Assembly: GCA_005879255.1 (NCBI GenBank) | Contig: VBKY01000093.1 | Coordinates: 1-47,751, forward strand | Direction: 5' to 3' | Length of the DNA: 47,751 bases | Origin: Deltaproteobacteria bacterium | GTDB lineage: Bacteria > Desulfobacterota_B > Binatia > UBA9968 | Shown here: positions 25,881 through 34,340 of the stretch, piece after piece | Numbering within the stretch: position 1 is the first letter of the stretch | Layout of the letters: each line of letters begins with the position of its first letter | Notes under the pieces: generated by a model | Databases searched by the model: none | What the model saw: the letters and a program-made list of their open reading frames with translations, nothing else | Told to the model about the DNA's origin: nothing | Position numbers and translations under genes: made by a program

Positions 25881-26354
25881 ATGGCTGAAGGAGTTCGAAT
25901 TTCGCCCTTTATGCGCACCGATAATAGATTTCCTGCCTCAGACAACTATTTTTCTTCTGGCAAAAATAGAGTGAAGAAAAATAGTCGATCCGAGACAACT
26001 CTATTTTCGATAGTCGACGACGATGAGTCGATGCGTGAAGCTATCGAGAGCCTTGTTGAGTCATTGGGTTTCAGAGCTGAGACGTTCGCCTCCACTGAAG
26101 AGTTCGTGCAGTGTGATCATCTCGGGCAGATCGCCTGCCTCATTCTCGATGTGCACCTGCCGGGAATGAGCGGATTAGAGCTTCAGCGCCTATTGTCATT
26201 TGCCACTTACGCTTTTCCAATCATCTTCATCAGCGGCCGTGGTGACGATCGTATGCGGGAATACGCACTCAAAGGGGGAGCGGTGGAATTTTTGTATAAG
26301 CCGTTCACCGCTGAGGCTCTGCTCACGGCGGTTCACTCCGCCCTGAAGCGCTAG
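25881..26354 (+). CDS. Single-domain response regulator (FixJ-like receiver)
   Basis: A receiver domain of about 120 residues follows a short Arg/Ser-rich leader: FSIVDDDESMREAIESLVES, phospho-Asp in CLILDVHLPGMSG, and Lys in FLYKPFTAEALL. There is no output domain. The receiver is close in sequence to that of the sigma54 activator at 14143 (same REAIESL and LDVHLPG blocks), so it may compete for the same kinase or act as a phosphate sink. A GTG at 25971 is an alternative start. It is flanked by two copies of the same palindrome. Confidence 0.85.
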   Translation: MAEGVRISPFMRTDNRFPASDNYFSSGKNRVKKNSRSETTLFSIVDDDESMREAIESLVESLGFRAETFASTEEFVQCDHLGQIACLILDVHLPGMSGLELQRLLSFATYAFPIIFISGRGDDRMREYALKGGAVEFLYKPFTAEALLTAVHSALKR

Positions 26355-26432
26355 TGCTGCGCTGCGATTTTCGCCAGCAAATTCTTTTTTCTCACGCCAC
26401 AACGGCGGCCGCTGTTGTGCCAATACTTGGAC

Positions 26433-26456
26433 TTGCTGTCGATATATCGACAGCAA
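26433..26456. promoter_or_regulatory. Perfect 24-bp palindrome with core GCTGTCGATATATCGACAGC
   Basis: The sequence is its own reverse complement over 24 nt. It lies about 300 nt upstream of the MEDS gene at 26750 and about 115 nt upstream of a weak -24/-12 match. A dimeric or enhancer-binding regulator is inferred. The remaining 26355-26749 shows no gene. Confidence 0.6.
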
Positions 26457-26558
26457 AAGTTGTCCGAGCCCTCTTTTGAATCATAGTCAAACCGACCACG
26501 TCCAGCTAACCGATTAAGTATTCAACCCGAATACGGCAGATGATCGTGACAATGAGTT

Positions 26559-26574
26559 TGGCATGAGTTGAGCT
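26559..26574 (+). promoter_or_regulatory. Weak sigma-54-like promoter before the MEDS gene
   Basis: TGGCATGAGTTGAGCT has a good -24 box and GG/GC spacing, but the -12 box reads GAGCT rather than TTGCA. It is supported mainly by the palindrome upstream, whose distance is similar to the better-matched pair before the receiver gene. Confidence 0.35.
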
Positions 26575-26749
26575 ATATACTGAAGAATTGGCAAACATTA
26601 ATAAGTTTGACGGATTGTTGTGACCGCATGGGGCGAGGTCATCGGCCGCACTCAAGCGTGACTGCAAGCGGCTTAACGCGTCAAGTCAACGGTCACACAA
26701 CGTCCGTCCGATTCTTTTACGCACTAATACGAACTGAAATGAGAATCCC

Positions 26750-27468
26750 ATGGCTGCAAGCGATCGACCCATTTTCTTCGCTGGCTCAATGCTCGGCGCC
26801 CACCGGCATGTGTGCGCCTTCTTCAGTTCAGCGAAGGAGGAGTACGAAACGCTGTTGCCGTTCGTTCGCGACGGCCTCAAGCGCGGCGAGCGCGCCTACC
26901 ATGTATGCCACTCCAATGACCGAGATGAACATCTCGAGCAATTGCGAAACGCGGACGTCGATGTGACCGAAGCGCAGCGAAAGCGCCAGCTCGAGGTGGC
27001 GACCGTCGAGGAAACATACCTGCGTGATGGCTGCTTCGACAAGGAGGAAATGCTCACGCTGACCCAGCAGAGGCTCAAGAGCGGGGCAGGGCTTGGCTTC
27101 CCCCGCTGACGCGTATGATTGCGCACGCAGAGAGTGTTCTGGAAGACTGGACCCGCGTCAATGATTGGATCGAGTACGAGGCGCGGCTGAATGAGATTCT
27201 GCCGCACTATGATGATCCGGTGATTTGCGCGTACGACGCCAACCTGCTGAGCGCCGCTATCGCGGTCGATATTCTGCGCACCCATCCCGTTGCGATCATC
27301 GGCGGCGTACTGCGCGAAAACCCGTTCTTCGTGCGGCCAGCAGAGTTTCTGCTTGAGCGGCTCGGGCGGAATGTGACGTTGCCCAAGGCGTTCTTCGTTA
27401 CGCCGGAACGCTTCCTCAAGGAGCTGCGTCAACGCCGCGCCGCGCCGAAGGGAAGCAAGGATCAGTAA
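26750..27468 (+). pseudogene. MEDS-domain sensory protein with frameshift
   Basis: The first frame (26750-27109) encodes FFAGSMLGAHRHVCAFFSSA and ends at TGA after GLGFPR; the rest of the domain (TRMIAHAESVLEDWTRVNDW ... DPVICAYD ... RTHPVAIIGG) continues in another frame to 27468. The break is at the C run 27100-27104, where the homologous gene at 23228 reads on without interruption. One base lost or two gained would restore a protein of about 239 aa. The cause may be a sequencing or assembly error in a homopolymer, a true mutation, or a phase-variable tract. It is a close paralogue of the 23228 gene, but keeps the normal Cys. Confidence 0.8.
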
Positions 27469-27506
27469 CTGGAAGCGGAAATTACGTGCCGGCGTGATGA
27501 CTTTAA

Positions 27507-27560
27507 GCCGGGAGGACGACTGCATCAATAAATCTGATCAAGATGGCGCGACCCGACGTT
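27507..27560 (+). pseudogene. Short remnant of a GAF-type gene start
   Basis: The sequence GACTGCATCAATAAATCTGA resembles the start of the activator gene (GGCTGCATCAATAATCTAAT at 23950-23969) and of the 16308 kinase, and sits in the same place, just after a MEDS gene. Correcting one base gives CINNLI. The rest of the gene is absent; 27561-27889 shows nothing recognisable. This suggests a decayed duplicate of the MEDS-GAF pair. Confidence 0.4.
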
Positions 27561-27972
27561 TGAGCGGCCCCGAGCCCGCGATCGATTGATGGTTGTCCCA
27601 CTTTCGGCACAGTGGCTGTGGGCGCATATGACCGATCTAAGTTTACTGGTCTTTTTTTTCGACGGAAGGGAGGACGTCGTCGAACTTGCGGGTCTTAGGC
27701 AATACCTGGTACCGGCGCCACTTTGGTCAATGTGGCGATGAATTTTTGATAAACAGCCAGAGCCGGTATTGAGTTTTTGATCTTTAACTAGTTAGTTGTA
27801 GTCGCTATTTCCTTCATAACGTAGGACTAACAGACCCTGCATAAGCATCTCGGCGAACGTCAGGTACAACGATGGCCCAAAATTCATTCGTCGATACATC
27901 GATTTCTGGCTACGATGAGCGAAATCATTAATTCAAATGAAATTAACTGCAGTCTGGAGAGGGGTGCGGCTG

Positions 27973-30507
27973 ATGGCAGAGTTGAGGCACACCCGAACTA
28001 GCGTTGTTGACGATATGCCGTCGGGGACGCACTTTTGCCACTTTTACGAAACCGAAGAGGACCTGCTTGACACGGTCATCCCGTATTTCAAAGTCGGGTT
28101 GGAGAACAAAGAATTCTGCCTCTGGGTAATCTCGGAGCCGCTGACGGAGGAAGACGCATGGAGCGCGTTGAGGGAACGCATTCCCGAGTTTGACCGGCAC
28201 GTGTCCGGACGCAACTTAGAGATTTTCTCGGGCCGGCATTGGTATTTAGAAGGAGGCCTTTTTGATCCAAAGAGAGTCGCAACCGGCTGGAATGAGAAAC
28301 TCAATCAGGCGCTCGCCAGAGGCTATAGCGGGATGAGAGTGAGCGGCGACGCGGGCGGGTTCGAGCAGAAAAACTGGCTACATCTCTGTGACTATGAAAG
28401 ACAGCTCAACGAGTCTGTGCCGAATCAACTGATGACGATGATGTGCACTTATCCGCTGGCGGCGACTGGAGCCGTTGAGCTTCTCGACGTGGCGGGGACC
28501 CACCAGTTCGCGGTCGCAAAGCGAAAAGGCGGATGGGAGGTATTTGAAATGCCTCAGATCAGAGAGCCGCGGGATGAGATCAACACACTGAATCAAGAGC
28601 TCGAAAGAAAGCTCCTCGAGCGGGGGAAACAACTCACAGCCGTCATCGGAGATCTGTCGGATGAAGTTATCGACCGCGAGCGCGTTGAAGAAGCGCTTGA
28701 CGAAAACCAGCAGCAGCTTCGAGCTATTTTGGACCATAGTCCCTCGATGATTTTCTTGAAAGAGCCGAATGGGCGTTACCTCGATTGTAATCTTCCTTTT
28801 GAGCAGCTCTGCGGCCGAAGTCGAGATGAGATTATCGGCAAAACCGACCGCGAACTCTTTTCGGCTCAACAAGCGGATCAGTTGGACGCCGACGATCGCA
28901 AGGTGCTCGCCGCAGGAATGCCGCAGGAGTTTGAGGAGACCGTGCTTCGCCCCGATGGGCGGCGCACGTGTATCGTCTCGAAGTTTCCCCTGCGAGACGT
29001 AAACGACCGCATTTACGCCATCGGCGGAATTGTTACCGACATCACCGAGCGCAAGCAGGCGGAGGAGGTGCTGCGGGAAAGCGAGGAGCGGTTCCGTCTG
29101 ATGGTCGAAGGCGTGAAGGACTACGCGATTTTCATGCTCGATCCTGAAGGCAGAGTCACCAGTTGGAATCTCGGCGCCGAGCGCTTCAAAGGTTATCGTG
29201 AAGACGAGATATTGGGCGAGCATTTCTCGCGATTCTTTCTCGCTGAGGAGGTTGCCAGAGGCAAGCCTGAAGAAGAACTAAGGTTGGCAGGGGCGGCAGG
29301 CAGGGTTGAAGATGAAGGCTGGCGGGTGCGTAAAGACGGCACGCGTTTTTGGGCGAATGTCGTGATCACGGCTCTTCGGAATCGGGGAAATGGCAACCTC
29401 ATCGGCTTCTGCAAGCTGACGCGTGACGCCACCCAGCAGCATGAGGCGCAAGCCGCGCTGGCACGCGCTTTCGAAGAGATCAATGCCCTGAAAGACCGGC
29501 TCCATGAAGAAAATGTCGTTCTGCGGGAAGAGATCGACCAAAGGTCGATGTTCGAAGAAATTATCGGCTCATCGCGGCCTGTGAAGTCGGTGCTGTCTCG
29601 CGTCGCTAAAGTCGCGCCCATGGATTGCACCGTGCTCATTACCGGGGAAACTGGCACGGGAAAGGAACTTGTCGCTCGCGCCATTCACAAGCGCTCAAAC
29701 CGTGCGGATCGAGCGTTTGTCGGCTTCAATTGCGCCGGAATCCCGCCGTCGCTGATTGCTTCGGAGCTTTTTGGCCATGAAAAAGGCGCCTTCACGGGGG
29801 CGCAGCAGCGCCGCCTCGGTCGCTTCGAGCTCGCCGAGGGCGGCACGATTTTTCTCGACGAAGTCGGCGAGCTGCCCGCGGAAACTCAGATCGCCCTGTT
29901 GCGAGTGATTCAGGAACGGGAGTTTGAACGAGTCGGCGGCAGCCAGCCCATTGCCACTAATGTCCGCGTCATCGCCGCCACCAATCGGGATTTGCAGGAG
30001 GCCGTCGCCGCCGGCAATTTCCGGCTCGACCTGTTCTATCGTCTGAACGTGTTCCCGATCGAAGTGCCGCCGCTGCGCGAGCGGCGGGAGGACATCTCGA
30101 TGTTGCTCGAATACTTCATCAAACGTTACGCTGACAAAGCGGGTAAGAAGATCCGCAGCATCGACAAACGGACCGTCGAGTTGTTCAAATCTTATCATTG
30201 GCCTGGCAACATTCGCGAGCTGCAAAATGTGATCGAGAGATCGGTGATTGTTTGCGAGAGTGAAAGTTTTTCAGTTGACCCGAGCTGGTTATCGACGGCG
30301 CCGGTTTCGAGCAGTTCAAGCTCGTCGACTTTGGCTGAAAAGTTACATGCGCAAGAAATTAAAATCATTGAGTCCGCGCTTGCCGAGAGCAAGGGCAGAA
30401 TTGCCGGCCGGTTAGGGGCGGCTTTCAAGCTAGGCATCCCGTCGTCGACGCTCGAGTCGAGAATCAAGCTGCTTAAGATCAAGAAGAGTAGATTCAGATC
30501 CGACTGA
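27973..30507 (+). CDS. MEDS-PAS-PAS sigma-54-dependent activator
   Basis: Residues about 10-190 form a MEDS domain ([34 protein letters not shown]; Cys in [11 protein letters not shown]). A coiled coil and two PAS domains follow ([20 protein letters not shown], nearly the same as a PAS in the 16308 kinase; and [19 protein letters not shown]). The AAA+ domain has [14 protein letters not shown] and [12 protein letters not shown], and the HTH is [20 protein letters not shown]. The AAA+ and HTH parts are almost identical to those of the 23915 activator, so both probably bind the same DNA sites. The ATG at 27973, with GGAGAGGGG upstream, is preferred over 27937. This is a direct MEDS-to-transcription link. 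Confidence 0.92.
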   Translation: MAELRHTRTSVVDDMPSGTHFCHFYETEEDLLDTVIPYFKVGLENKEFCLWVISEPLTEEDAWSALRERIPEFDRHVSGRNLEIFSGRHWYLEGGLFDPKRVATGWNEKLNQALARGYSGMRVSGDAGGFEQKNWLHLCDYERQLNESVPNQLMTMMCTYPLAATGAVELLDVAGTHQFAVAKRKGGWEVFEMPQIREPRDEINTLNQELERKLLERGKQLTAVIGDLSDEVIDRERVEEALDENQQQLRAILDHSPSMIFLKEPNGRYLDCNLPFEQLCGRSRDEIIGKTDRELFSAQQADQLDADDRKVLAAGMPQEFEETVLRPDGRRTCIVSKFPLRDVNDRIYAIGGIVTDITERKQAEEVLRESEERFRLMVEGVKDYAIFMLDPEGRVTSWNLGAERFKGYREDEILGEHFSRFFLAEEVARGKPEEELRLAGAAGRVEDEGWRVRKDGTRFWANVVITALRNRGNGNLIGFCKLTRDATQQHEAQAALARAFEEINALKDRLHEENVVLREEIDQRSMFEEIIGSSRPVKSVLSRVAKVAPMDCTVLITGETGTGKELVARAIHKRSNRADRAFVGFNCAGIPPSLIASELFGHEKGAFTGAQQRRLGRFELAEGGTIFLDEVGELPAETQIALLRVIQEREFERVGGSQPIATNVRVIAATNRDLQEAVAAGNFRLDLFYRLNVFPIEVPPLRERREDISMLLEYFIKRYADKAGKKIRSIDKRTVELFKSYHWPGNIRELQNVIERSVIVCESESFSVDPSWLSTAPVSSSSSSSTLAEKLHAQEIKIIESALAESKGRIAGRLGAAFKLGIPSSTLESRIKLLKIKKSRFRSD

Positions 30508-30545
30508 ATTAATTCGCAAGCCTTCCCTCGCGAGAATCCGTAAAT

Positions 30546-30561
30546 TTACGATCGTTCGCAT
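30546..30561. promoter_or_regulatory. Upstream activator-type site TTACGATCGTTCGCAT
   Basis: This belongs to the TTRCGA-N4-TCGYAW set. About 75 bp around it align with the region before DoxX (35857-35937), including CTCGCGAG, AAATTTACGA and GAATTTTCATCGCT. Only a degenerate -24/-12 match (TGGAATTTTCATCGCT, 30584-30599) follows, so the promoter itself is uncertain. Confidence 0.45.
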
Positions 30562-30609
30562 CTCTTCGTCCCGCCTTTCTCCGTGGAATTTTCATCGCTG
30601 AACAAGCCG

Positions 30610-31338
30610 ATGAGAATAACCCAACAAAAAAATCTCCTCAAAGTAACAACCTTTCTCTTTCTTCTCGCTCTAATACTCCTACTCAGTTACGATCGCGGAC
30701 AACCCTTCAGGGTTCTTGGCTCGTTTGGCGAAAATCTCGGAAAACTTTTTACGACAAGGGGAAGAATTTCCGAATTTCTAACATCGCACGGCCCCTATTC
30801 GCCGGTCTTCTTTATATTGTTGCAAGCCCTGCAGGTCGTGATCTTACCTATACCGGGAGACCTAATTGGAATAGTCGGCGGCTATATTTACGGCGTGCCT
30901 TTCGGATTTTTCTTTTCCACTCTGGGTCTTGCGCTAGGTTCAACGATAGCTTTTGAGCTTGCCAGAATCCTCGGAAAGCCATTCGTGGAGAACTTCGTCA
31001 GCGCACGGCTCCTAAAAAAATTCGACTTCCTCGCAACCGGCACAGGAGCAACAATTGGTTTTCTTCTGTTTCTGATCCCCGTTTTTCCGACTGATGTCCT
31101 GTGTTTTCTTCTTGGCTTGAGCCGCATGCGCCTTACTACATTTTTGATAATCTCAACGCTTGGTCGGATGCCGTGGACATTTCTCCTAACGTTACAAGGC
31201 GCCAATATCAAAAATGAGCAATATGCCACGGCTGTTGCCATCGCGGCCGTCTCCGTGGTGCTAATCTTTATCGCCTATCTTTACCGACGACAACTTGACC
31301 AATGGATAAGACGCGCTTCCCGGACGGATCGGCAGTAG
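30610..31338 (+). CDS. TVP38/TMEM64 (DedA-like, VTT domain) membrane protein
   Basis: This integral membrane protein of about 242 aa has TM1 near 10-28, a soluble loop, and then the VTT core: PVFFILLQALQVVILPIPGDLIGIVGGYIYG, GLALGSTIAFELARILGK, LLFLIPVFPTDVLCFLLG and a C-terminal TM. The re-entrant GD/GG and FP-D-L motifs of the family are visible. DedA/VTT proteins are lipid scramblases or envelope-homeostasis transporters. A very similar copy lies at 34984. The GTG at 30583 opens the frame; the ATG at 30610 aligns better with the copy. Confidence 0.9.
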   Translation: MRITQQKNLLKVTTFLFLLALILLLSYDRGQPFRVLGSFGENLGKLFTTRGRISEFLTSHGPYSPVFFILLQALQVVILPIPGDLIGIVGGYIYGVPFGFFFSTLGLALGSTIAFELARILGKPFVENFVSARLLKKFDFLATGTGATIGFLLFLIPVFPTDVLCFLLGLSRMRLTTFLIISTLGRMPWTFLLTLQGANIKNEQYATAVAIAAVSVVLIFIAYLYRRQLDQWIRRASRTDRQ

Positions 31339-31372
31339 CGGGGATTCTCAGTCAGCAGGTTACCATGAAGAT

Positions 31373-31555
31373 CTAGCGGAGTGCGCCGCGGTTGAGAATG
31401 CTCTCAGGCAGGAGGAACAGTGTTTCGCTCGGCGGGAGGCAAATCAAAAAAGATATCACCACGAATGACCCGAAGAGAACGAAGTTTAGAATCATCGATT
31501 TGCGTGAGCCCAGTTTCCGTTTCCGGGTGAAGTGTCCAGTACGGACCCGAGTCAT
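31373..31555 (-). CDS. Possible small membrane protein coupled to the permease
   Basis: This 60-residue frame has a basic N-terminus and one transmembrane segment (MILNFVLFGSFVVISFLICL). It is doubtful alone, but its ATG overlaps, as ATGA, the stop codon that the permease would use if its frameshift were corrected (31554-31552). That pattern suggests translational coupling. No family is recognised. Confidence 0.35.
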   Translation of the reverse strand: MTRVRTGHFTRKRKLGSRKSMILNFVLFGSFVVISFLICLPPSETLFLLPESILNRGALR

Positions 31556-33107
31556 GAGCTCAAGTACCAGGGAACGTCGATGACAATAATTCTCTGGTTC
31601 CCTTTCAGCAAAAGCAAAGCCTTTAACAATGCCGCTCGCTGGTTATGCAGGAAATAGTGATACCAGCGTTGCTTTCCTCGATCTCCAAAATGTAATCGAG
31701 AATCGGGTTAATGACGAAGCGATAGGGTGAGTTCAGCACGACCAGCTTCGGCGCCGTTACACCGGCTATTAGCAGTGTCGTTAGCCAGGCCCCTTCCGCG
31801 AACTTGGCGACACTCACCACGACCACGGTCGTTGCAGTTGCCGTAGCCCCTAGCGCGTTCACAAACATGCTGCTCCTTGATCGTCTCCCCCCTTGTCGCT
31901 TCCAGTGTGCCACCATACCGGCTTGGGAGAGCGTAAATGCCAGGAAAGCGCCAACCGCAAACAGCGGAATCAATCGGTCAGTGACGCCGCCAAAAAGTAT
32001 GAGCAAAAAGCCGCATAGGAAGGCGAGCACATAGATACCGTGAGAGTACACGAGCCGTCGCCCACGCGAAGCGAACGAGTAGGGAAGATAGCCGTCCTGA
32101 GCGACCGCCCGACAAACGCGTGGAAAGTCAGCAAAGGCGGTGTTGGCCTGGAACGCGAGTACCAGGAGAATGGAGCCGATCGTGACATAGTAGAATGCGC
32201 CCTTACCCGCCACTGCTCCGGTGAGCTGTGAAAGTACACTTTCATATCCCGGCTCCCCGGGCGGCGTCGCGCCGATGTGGTACGTGCGCACCAGGTAGGC
32301 TATGCCCGCGACCAGCACAGTAAGAATCGAAACGATGGCCGTCAGCGTGCGCTGGGCTGTCTTCACGACGGGCTCCCGGAATGCTTGCACGCCGTTACTG
32401 ACTGCCTCTACACCGGTCAACGCGGTGCAGCCGTTGGAAAAGGCCTTGAGTAAGAGCCAGGCGCTAACCACGGCGGTCTGTGGCGGAAGCGGCGGGGGCG
32501 GAACCACCGGCTCCGGATCACCGCCTGCGACAAACGATTTCGCTAGCCCTAATCCAAGAGTCGTGAACAGGGTTCCAACGAAGACATAGGTCGGCACCAG
32601 GAACACTGTGCCCGTCTCACGGACGCCGCGTAGGTTCACAATCGTGATGAACAGCAATATGGCCAGGCACAGCGACAGCGTGTGCGGCTGTAGGGACGGG
32701 ACCGCTGATATGAGCGCGCCGACACCAGCCGAAATGCCGACTGCCGCGACCAAGAGATAATCGATCATCAGCGCTGTGGCCGCAAGCAATCCGGGGAAAA
32801 CTCCCAGATTTTGGCGGGCCACCGTATAGGAGCCGCCGCCGGTCGGATAGGCTTCAATGGTTTGACGATACGAAAAGTAAACAATCAGGAGCAGAATGAT
32901 GATGCTGGCGCTGATCGGAATAATGTAGGCAAGGGCGGCTGCGCCCAACGGCATCAGTAAGGTCAGTGCCGCTTCGGGACCGTAGGCAGCCGAGCCGAGC
33001 GCATCCAGTCCAAAGATTGCGATTCCAGCCAGAGGCTCAACCCGTTCTCGTCTTTCGTCAGATGACTTTAGCGGTCTTCCTAACAGAAGATCAGTTAGCG
33101 GTCTCAT
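31552..33107 (-). CDS. APC-family permease with probable frameshift near the 3' end
   Basis: The 12-TM amino-acid/polyamine/organocation permease begins MRPLTDLLLGRPLKSSDE and has AGIAIFGLDALGSAAYGPEA (TM1 with the unwound substrate-binding Gly region) and YPTGGGSYTVARQNLG. The uninterrupted frame runs 31623-33107 and ends abnormally with GITISCITSERHC. In another frame the same DNA reads YHYFLHNQRAALLKALLLLK, then QRIIVIDVPWYLSS, ending in TGA at 31552, which looks like the natural C-terminus. Loss of one base near 31665 explains this. The substrate is unknown. The frame extends to 33371, but the Met at 33107 fits the family. Confidence 0.8.
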
Positions 33108-33206
33108 TCCTCCGGTCCAGCCTCCATCGCAAATTGCCCAGTACGAAAGTCCGCGGCTACGGTTTGACTGACGATTTCGCACGGACAGGTGCCTAATTGA
33201 GTTGCG

Positions 33207-33222
33207 AGCAAGGAGAGGACCA
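33207..33222 (-). promoter_or_regulatory. Sigma-54 promoter for the permease
   Basis: On the minus strand TGGTCCTCTCCTTGCT has GG/GC at 10-nt spacing and a good -12 box, about 100 nt before the permease start. A possible half-site (TCGCAT) lies further upstream at 33305-33310. It supports the start at 33107 and not 33371. Confidence 0.6.
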
Positions 33223-33474
33223 AGCGAAGCATATTGAAAATCGATAGATAGAGCACAATCAGGAATCCCAGCTTTTCGTAAATCTTCTCTCGAGGTTGAA
33301 AAATCGCATCCCGACAGGTTTTCCGCACCAAACCATAATGATGAATGCTGCGGCGTGAATCCTTCAGCCATCAGGATTGGCGGTCATGAACATGCAATCG
33401 TCGCGGCCGTGACCGACGGGATTATTGCAACGGAGAAAAAGCGTCCACTTTCAAATTTGTGATTGACGGACAAA

Positions 33475-33618
33475 TTAGAAGTTGCCGGTGCACAATCGCG
33501 ATGGCATCTGATTGAGCGGCCCAACTCTTTGCCGGCTTGCTTCAGATGACTGACGCGGTCTTCCGAACAGGAAATCAGTCAGGGAAATCGTTCTTAACGG
33601 CCTCCCGAAAATGGTCGT
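33475..33618 (-). pseudogene. Fragment of a second APC permease (N-terminus only)
   Basis: The minus strand reads ISLTDFLFGRPRQSSEASRQ, then RVGPL, matching the N-terminal block of the adjacent permease (LTDLLLGRPLKSSDERRERVEPL) in about half of positions, then loses similarity and stops. There is no start codon and no transmembrane region. It is a remnant of a tandem permease duplicate. Confidence 0.6.
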
Positions 33619-33727
33619 TTATAGCTCCAACGCAACTTACGACCGACTCTCAAAAGGCAGGCAATAAGCCCGTCCATATCGCAAACCGTCCGATCTCCGA
33701 GCGCTCCGTCAGACAACTATCTAGGAA

Positions 33728-33743
33728 TTGCGAGCCATCGCAA
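33728..33743. promoter_or_regulatory. Upstream activator-type palindrome TTGCGA-GCCA-TCGCAA
   Basis: A perfect TTGCGA-N4-TCGCAA inverted repeat with the same half-sites and spacing as the element at 36641. It lies 90.5 nt upstream of the -12 element of the promoter at 33813. Confidence 0.55.
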
Positions 33744-33812
33744 ATCTATGGATTATTGCGAGCACGGCAAAAAATCAGCGACAGAAACCGTGTCTTTTTC
33801 TGTTCCTCCTGC

Positions 33813-33828
33813 TGGCATCGCTGTTGCT
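33813..33828 (+). promoter_or_regulatory. Sigma-54 promoter for the small conserved protein
   Basis: TGGCATCGCTGTTGCT is a near-consensus -24/-12 promoter about 90 nt before the gene at 33920. A plus-strand frame over this region (33537-33923) is not credible as a gene. Confidence 0.7.
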
Positions 33829-33919
33829 CACTTACAAACCAATACCGAGTTTGGCAAAAAAGTCTGATCGCAGCTGCCAAAGGGCTTTTTATTTTTACCG
33901 TACGTAAAGGAGGTGCATC

Positions 33920-34171
33920 ATGACACTGGCGGCGGAAAAAGAACTGGAGCACATCGGCGAGACTTGTGGTACTGCAGACCACGACCATGACCTGATCCAC
34001 GACCTGAGCAAGCGGCTCGACGCCGTATGGCGCTACGACCAGTACATCGCCAACGCCGAGGGCAGACCGGCCCTGCAGAATCTGTGGAACGACCTGAAGT
34101 GCCAGGAGATCGACAACATCAAGCGCATGAAGCAGGTGATGGTCGAGGAGATCGAGCAGAACTGCTTCTGA
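33920..34171 (+). CDS. Conserved small protein, His/Asp-rich N-terminus, unknown function
   Basis: This 83-residue helical protein has a distinctive CGTADHDHDLIHDLSKRLDA segment and ends in NCF. It has a very strong ribosome site (AAAGGAGGTG). The spacing of His, Asp and Glu in long helices suggests a metal-binding helical hairpin, perhaps ferritin-like, but this is inference. I have the impression that similar small proteins occur in Deltaproteobacteria, without a known role. It is controlled by its own sigma-54 promoter with an upstream palindrome, so it belongs to the local stress regulon. Confidence 0.8.
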   Translation: MTLAAEKELEHIGETCGTADHDHDLIHDLSKRLDAVWRYDQYIANAEGRPALQNLWNDLKCQEIDNIKRMKQVMVEEIEQNCF

Positions 34172-34340
34172 CCGAGCCGTGCCACGCTGGCTAGGTCGTG
34201 CTCCTCGAACGCCGGTGCTCGATCTCGGTATGACCGGCATTTCGCGTAGTCGTCCATTATGGAGACAGTTGTCTTTGGGCCCAAGCTTGTCGTTAGCAGA
34301 ACGCTGCACAACAGCCTGAACCATTTATGGAGGAACCGCG

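Noticed and set aside
27107..27109. TGA in the frameshifted MEDS gene as another selenocysteine
   Set aside because: The codons after it do not match the domain; the matching sequence is in another frame, so a frameshift explains it.
28378..29223. 281-codon minus-strand frame
   Set aside because: It lies opposite the MEDS-PAS activator and shows only reverse images of PAS codons.
33537..33923. 128-codon plus-strand frame before the small conserved protein
   Set aside because: It overlaps a permease remnant on the other strand, a palindrome and a sigma-54 promoter; composition is not protein-like.
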